Shown here piece after piece: positions 50,751-54,588 of a DNA stretch of 54,588 nucleotides. Numbering within the stretch: the first letter of the stretch is position 1; every line of letters starts with the position of its first letter. The notes beneath the pieces were generated by a model. The model searched no databases and had not been told where the DNA came from. It saw nothing but the letters and a program-made list of their open reading frames with translations. Both the position numbers and the translations under genes were made by a program. The stretch is from GCA-002282575 sp964646525 (GTDB lineage: Bacteria; Pseudomonadota; Gammaproteobacteria; Thiomicrospirales; Thiomicrospiraceae): the NCBI GenBank assembly GCA_964646525.1, contig CAZYER010000005.1:1-54588 (forward strand), in the 5' to 3' direction.

Positions 50751-51066
50751 ATACAGTGCCACTTTTTTGAAAGAAGCCAAACAGCTGGCAAAAAAATACA
50801 AACACCTTAAAGCCGACCTTAAAACTGCCATCGATGAAATTGAAAGTCAAAATGATGTCGGTGTTTCATTGGGTTATCACTTGTTCAAAAAGCGCGTTAA
50901 AAATTCATCCATTCCAACTGGAAAAAGTGGTGGTTTTCGAGTCATTATTTACCAACAAATACAACAAAGAACAGTGTTGATTTCTATTTATTCTAAAACC
51001 GAAAAAGAAACGCTTTCGGATCAAGAGTTGATAGACCTGATTAAATCGATGATGGAATCGTCATGA
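50743..51066 (+). CDS. RelE/ParE-family toxin
   Basis: A 107-residue protein starting MIEYSATFLKEAKQLAKKYK. A long helical pair is followed by beta strands HLFKKRVKNSSIPTGKSGGF and RVIIYQQIQQRTVLISIYSK, and an ending ELIDLIKSMMESS. The VKNSSIPTGKSGGFRVI pattern with a basic patch belongs to RelE-like mRNA interferases. Start ATG 50743 overlaps the antitoxin by 8 nt. The assignment to a precise RelE subgroup is not possible by eye. Confidence 0.8.
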   Translation: MIEYSATFLKEAKQLAKKYKHLKADLKTAIDEIESQNDVGVSLGYHLFKKRVKNSSIPTGKSGGFRVIIYQQIQQRTVLISIYSKTEKETLSDQELIDLIKSMMESS

Positions 51067-51091
51067 CCACCCAAACTGTTCCTATGTTGCA

Positions 51092-51268
51092 ATGCTTCAA
51101 TCAAAGGGACTGGTTTATTCGCCAGGTGGCATACATCATCAAGATTATTATCCATTTGTTATAGATGACTTTGTTTGGAAATATTTGTTAGATCATCAGG
51201 AGCAGATTGTCGCAAAAGATGATGAAAGTAAAAAACAAGAGGAAAAAAAGAAAACATCAAGTTGGTAA
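51092..51268 (+). CDS. orphan 58-residue ORF, possible C-terminal remnant
   Basis: Starts MLQSKGLVYSPGGIHHQDYY, continues PFVIDDFVWKYLLDHQEQ, and ends in a Lys/Glu/Ser tail, KKQEEKKKTSSW. The frame is open upstream of the ATG without a start, so it may be the end of a broken gene. The DDFVWKYL pattern loosely recalls superinfection-exclusion-type proteins; that resemblance is weak. No ribosome site is evident. It lies between two toxin-antitoxin pairs. Confidence 0.35.
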   Translation: MLQSKGLVYSPGGIHHQDYYPFVIDDFVWKYLLDHQEQIVAKDDESKKQEEKKKTSSW

Positions 51269-51313
51269 TATGCCCGTCGAGACAATATAGCACTTTATTG
51301 CTTGCTATTGGCA

Positions 51314-51341
51314 TTGGTATGAACATTTAAGTTGTTATAAT
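51314..51341 (+). promoter_or_regulatory. promoter for the second RelBE-like pair
   Basis: TTGGTA, 16 bp, TATAAT, about 49 bp before the antitoxin ATG. It could also feed hsdR, which follows with overlapping frames. Confidence 0.6.
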
Positions 51342-51389
51342 TAGTACATAGTTGTCTGATGGCTTCATCACGAATTAGGAGAAAATATT

Positions 51390-51578
51390 ATGCAATCATT
51401 AACCATTAATGTGCAAAATGACCAGCTTTACACTAAGGTGCTGTGGTTGTTGGAACACTTCAAGGGTGACGGCCTTGAGATTGTTGAACGCGAAGATATT
51501 GCCGATCTAAAAGCCTTGGCAGCAACACGCCATGAAGATACCGTGCCTTTTGATGAGTATTTGCAGAATGCGCATTGA
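51390..51578 (+). CDS. RelB/VapB-like antitoxin, short
   Basis: A 62-residue protein, MQSLTINVQNDQLYTKVLWL, followed by LEHFKGDGLEIVEREDIADL and an acidic ending, DTVPFDEYLQNAH. The beta-strand opening and the following helical, acidic C-terminus fit small antitoxins; the family cannot be fixed by eye. TAGGAG is 8 nt before the ATG. Its stop overlaps the toxin start by 11 nt. Confidence 0.7.
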   Translation: MQSLTINVQNDQLYTKVLWLLEHFKGDGLEIVEREDIADLKALAATRHEDTVPFDEYLQNAH

Positions 51579-51813
51579 GTTAAGGCGTAGTGCAGTTAAA
51601 GATTTACAAAAGATTAGCGAGCCTTTTAAAAGCAAGTTACACGACAAAATTTTGTTACTTAAAAGCTTTCCAGGTGTCGCTAACATTAAAAAACTGACTA
51701 ACTTCGAGCCAGCTTATCGATTGCGCGTTGGCGATTATCGCATTTTGTTTGATGTCATTGATGATAGGATCGTGATTGGTCGCGTACTGCACCGACAGGA
51801 AAGTTATGAGTAG
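51568..51813 (+). CDS. RelE/ParE-family toxin
   Basis: An 81-residue protein: MRIELRRSAVKDLQKISEPF, LHDKILLLKSFPGVANIKKL, then FEPAYRLRVGDYRILFDVID and a final DRIVIGRVLHRQESYE. The YRLRVGDYRILFDVxD-RIxxxxVxHRxxxY pattern is diagnostic of RelE/ParE toxins. ATG 51568 overlaps the antitoxin by 11 nt; its end overlaps hsdR by 8 nt, so toxin and endonuclease are translated from one message. Confidence 0.9.
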   Translation: MRIELRRSAVKDLQKISEPFKSKLHDKILLLKSFPGVANIKKLTNFEPAYRLRVGDYRILFDVIDDRIVIGRVLHRQESYE

Positions 51814-54588
51814 CACCCAACCCGAAGCTGTTCTCGAAGCCAACCTTGTTAGCCAACTGATTGGCTTAAAATACGAACCCGTCAGCATTAAAGACGAAGC
51901 GGAGCTATTGGCGAATTTAAAGCGTCAGTTGGAAAAGCATAACCAAACCACGCTATCACAGACCGAATTTAACCGAGTGCTGAATCATCTCAGCAAAGGC
52001 AATGTGTTCGAGAAAGCCAAAATCTTGCGGGATAAGTTTGCCTTGTCGTTGGATGATGGCACGACCCGTTACATCGAGTTTTTGAATAGTGAACACTGGT
52101 GTCAGAACCTGTTTCAAGTGACGCAACAAGTCACCATCGAAGGCGAGTACAAAAACCGCTACGATGTGACCATTCTCATCAATGGCTTGCCACTGGTACA
52201 AATCGAACTCAAGCGCAGGGGCTTAGAACTTAAAGAAGCCTTTAACCAGATTAACCGTTATCAGCGTCATTCTTACGGGGCGAACAGTGGTTTATTCCAC
52301 TATGTGCAGTTGTTTGTCATTTCTAATGGCGTGAACACCAAATATTACGCCAACAACAAACATCAATCCTTTAAGCAAACCTTTTTCTGGTCAGACAAAG
52401 AAAATAACAACATCACCAATCTGTCTGAATTTGCGCAGGTGTTTTTAGAGCCTTGCCATATCGCTAAAATGATCTGCAAGTACATTGTCTTGGCAGAAGC
52501 GACTAAGGTGCTGATGGTATTACGATCTTACCAATTTTATGCCGTCGAAGCGATTATTGATCGAGTACAACACAGCAACAAAAACGGTTATATTTGGCAC
52601 ACCACAGGGTCGGGTAAAACACTGACTTCTTTCAAAGCCGCACAAATTTTGATGAAGCTGCCCAATGTGCATAAGGTGGTTTTTGTTGTTGACCGTAAAG
52701 ACCTGGACTACCAAACCACCAAAGAATTTAACAGTTTTAGTGACGGTAGTGTCGATGCCACCGACAACACCCAAGCTTTAGTTAAGCAGTTCAAAGACGA
52801 TACTAAGTTAATTGTCACCACCATTCAGAAGCTTAATACGGCGATTAACAAACAACGCTACCTGAGTAGCATGGAAGGCATAAAAGATCAGCACATTGTC
52901 TTTATTTTCGATGAATGCCATCGTAGTCAATTTGGGGAAACCCACAAAAACATCACCCAGTTCTTTACTATGCACCAAATGATTGGCTTCACGGGGACAC
53001 CGATTTTTGCTGAAAACGCCACCAATAACGCCTTGGGTAAACGCACCACCAAAGAACTGTTTGATGACTGTCTGCACAAGTATGTCATTACCGATGCTAT
53101 TAGCGATGACAATGTGCTTAAATTCTCGGTCGAATACGTGGGGCGTTACCGTGAAAAAGAAGGCGGCACGAATTTAGATATTGAAGTCGAAGACATAGAT
53201 ACCAAAGAGCTACTGGAATCACCGCAACGCATTGGTAAAATTGTTGACTACATTATCGCTAACCACGACCGTAAAACCCACAGCCGAACCTTTACCGCCA
53301 TGATGTGCGTGAGCAGTGTTGATGTGCTGACACAATACTATGCGCAGTTTAAAGCAAGTCAACATCCGTTGAAAATCGCCACTATTTTTTCTTATAGTGC
53401 CAATGAAGACGATAAAGATGCCACAGGTTACGATGCCCTTGATGAAGGCGACGGTGCGAGTGTCGATGAAACTCATATTAACCAGCACAGCCGAGACAAG
53501 TTAGAAAGCTATATTGGTGACTACAACGCCACTTTTGGTACTAACTTCACCACCAAAGACAGCCAGAGTTTTTACAACTACTACAACGACATTTCCAAAC
53601 GCGTAAAGCAGGGCGAAGTCGATATTCTGTTGGTGGTGAATATGTTCCTAACAGGGTTTGACAGCAAAACGCTCAATACCCTGTATGTCGATAAAAACCT
53701 CAAATATCATGGCTTAATTCAAGCTTTTTCACGCACCAACCGCATTTTAAATGAGCAAAAATCGCAGGGTAACATCGTCTGCTTCCGTAATCTAAAATCG
53801 GCAACCGACGATGCGATTGCCTTGTTCTCGAACAAGGACGCGAAAGAAATCATCCTGATGCAACCCTACGAGGATTATGTCGCCAAGTTCATTCAAGCCT
53901 TAGAAGCCTTCAAAGCCATTGCACCGAGTATTAACGGTGTCGACCAGCTAACCACGGAAGAAGAAAAGCTGGAATTTGTTAAAGCTTTCCGTGAACTGAT
54001 GCGCTTAAAAAATATCTTGGGCAGTTTTGCCGATTTCAGCTTTGATGACCTGACCATGCCAGAACAGGAGTTCGAGGACTACAAGAGTAAGTATCTTGAT
54101 ATTCACGACAGCATCGGCAAAGGCGAGGGTAAAGAAAAGGTATCCATCTTAGAAGATGTCGATTTTGAACTGGAGTTAATCCATAAAGATGAAATTAATG
54201 TCGGCTATATCCTCAAGCTCTTAGCCAAACTGCAAGACGCGCAAGGACAAGAAAAAGACAAACAGCGTCAGACGATTATTAACATCATCAACGGCAACGC
54301 CCAACTGCGTAGTAAACGCGAGCTGATTGAAAAATTCATTGATAGCCACTTAGCCAGCATTGACGATGTAGATAATATTGAAGATGCTTTTGATGCCTAC
54401 TGGCAAGCGGAAAAAGATAAAGCCTTTAGCTATTTGGTCGAAGAAGAACAGCTCATTCCCGCAAAGGTGCAAGAAGTGGTGGAAACTTACTTGTATGAAC
54501 AACGCCCACCGCTAAAAGATGACATTGCTGGAACACTCAGTGTTAAGCCCAAGCTGTTAGAGCGCAAAGTGGTGTTACCACGTGTGCA
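51806..54588 (+). CDS. hsdR: type I restriction endonuclease HsdR (3-prime end outside window)
   Basis: ATP-driven translocase and nuclease subunit. About 927 codons are present with no stop to the window edge. The nuclease PD-(D/E)xK motif is YDVTILING with QIELKRRG (residues about 112-135), followed by QxxxY-type NQINRYQRHSY. The helicase has HTTGSGKTLTSFK (266-278 region), FIFDECHRSQFGE, GFTGTPIFAEN and the later SF2 motifs LLVVNMFLTGFDSK and QAFSRTNRIL. This is the type IC-like, EcoR124-group form, matching the hsdM. ATG 51806 overlaps the upstream toxin by 8 nt. Confidence 0.96.
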   Translation, partial: MSSTQPEAVLEANLVSQLIGLKYEPVSIKDEAELLANLKRQLEKHNQTTLSQTEFNRVLNHLSKGNVFEKAKILRDKFALSLDDGTTRYIEFLNSEHWCQNLFQVTQQVTIEGEYKNRYDVTILINGLPLVQIELKRRGLELKEAFNQINRYQRHSYGANSGLFHYVQLFVISNGVNTKYYANNKHQSFKQTFFWSDKENNNITNLSEFAQVFLEPCHIAKMICKYIVLAEATKVLMVLRSYQFYAVEAIIDRVQHSNKNGYIWHTTGSGKTLTSFKAAQILMKLPNVHKVVFVVDRKDLDYQTTKEFNSFSDGSVDATDNTQALVKQFKDDTKLIVTTIQKLNTAINKQRYLSSMEGIKDQHIVFIFDECHRSQFGETHKNITQFFTMHQMIGFTGTPIFAENATNNALGKRTTKELFDDCLHKYVITDAISDDNVLKFSVEYVGRYREKEGGTNLDIEVEDIDTKELLESPQRIGKIVDYIIANHDRKTHSRTFTAMMCVSSVDVLTQYYAQFKASQHPLKIATIFSYSANEDDKDATGYDALDEGDGASVDETHINQHSRDKLESYIGDYNATFGTNFTTKDSQSFYNYYNDISKRVKQGEVDILLVVNMFLTGFDSKTLNTLYVDKNLKYHGLIQAFSRTNRILNEQKSQGNIVCFRNLKSATDDAIALFSNKDAKEIILMQPYEDYVAKFIQALEAFKAIAPSINGVDQLTTEEEKLEFVKAFRELMRLKNILGSFADFSFDDLTMPEQEFEDYKSKYLDIHDSIGKGEGKEKVSILEDVDFELELIHKDEINVGYILKLLAKLQDAQGQEKDKQRQTIINIINGNAQLRSKRELIEKFIDSHLASIDDVDNIEDAFDAYWQAEKDKAFSYLVEEEQLIPAKVQEVVETYLYEQRPPLKDDIAGTLSVKPKLLERKVVLPRV

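Overview
This window is a stretch of gammaproteobacterial chromosome. The gene groupings point there: dapF-DUF484, nadK beside recN, rpsF-rpsR-DUF2232-rplI-dnaB-alr, rimP-nusA-infB-rbfA-truB-rpsO-pnp, ftsK-lolA-rarA and lpxK-Trm112-kdsB. The sequences look like the Thiotrichales or other sulfur-oxidiser side of the class, but that placement is a weak inference. No rRNA, tRNA, CRISPR array, transposase or phage gene was seen.

Layout. (1) 1-2350, minus strand, is the wreck of a type I restriction locus. It holds an hsdM pseudogene with a frameshift, a nonsense codon and a deletion of the catalytic core, fused to the tail of an Abi_2 abortive-infection gene. Beyond lie a helically phased TGTCGAT array, an apparently intact RelBE pair, a 40-residue hsdR N-terminal stub and the start of a RhuM gene. 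(2) 2435-9640 holds dapF, DUF484, hslV without hslU, a tight yqhA-nudE-cysQ-small membrane protein string, and nadK and recN on the other strand. Next to yajQ there is an intergenic region with a perfect FNR-type box and a strong terminator, which may encode a small RNA. (3) 10291-22342 carries a Lon-family protease and ComEC, the type B L36 gene, the rpsF operon, dnaB-alr, a MATE pump, a small secreted protein, rppH and a gap with a truncated small ORF. (4) 22343-25670, minus strand, encodes a degenerate PAS-GGDEF-EAL protein, an MltB-type lipoprotein and an ArsR regulator. (5) 25884-36457 has ctpA followed by the transcription, translation and RNA-decay cluster rimP to pnp. (6) 36655-47120 has leuCD (no leuB), mrp, ftsK-lolA-rarA-crcB and lpxK-Trm112-kdsB. 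A 100-N gap in lpxK lies in a 14-bp repeat.

(7) 47197-54588 is the most interesting part: a type IC-like restriction-modification operon interleaved with three toxin-antitoxin modules. The order is hsdM, a HEPN toxin with an RX4HXY motif, a MNT nucleotidyltransferase antitoxin (GSX10DXD) fused in frame to the N-terminus of HsdS, a Phd/YefM-RelE pair, a small orphan ORF, a second RelBE-like pair, and hsdR running off the window. Overlapping or nearly abutting reading frames tie most of these genes together. The fusion would place the antitoxin physically in the DNA-recognition subunit. That suggests a guarded restriction system in which loss or disassembly of the restriction complex frees the HEPN ribonuclease. 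The fusion is read directly from the sequence; the mechanism is inference. A second 100-N gap removes most of the second target-recognition domain of HsdS.
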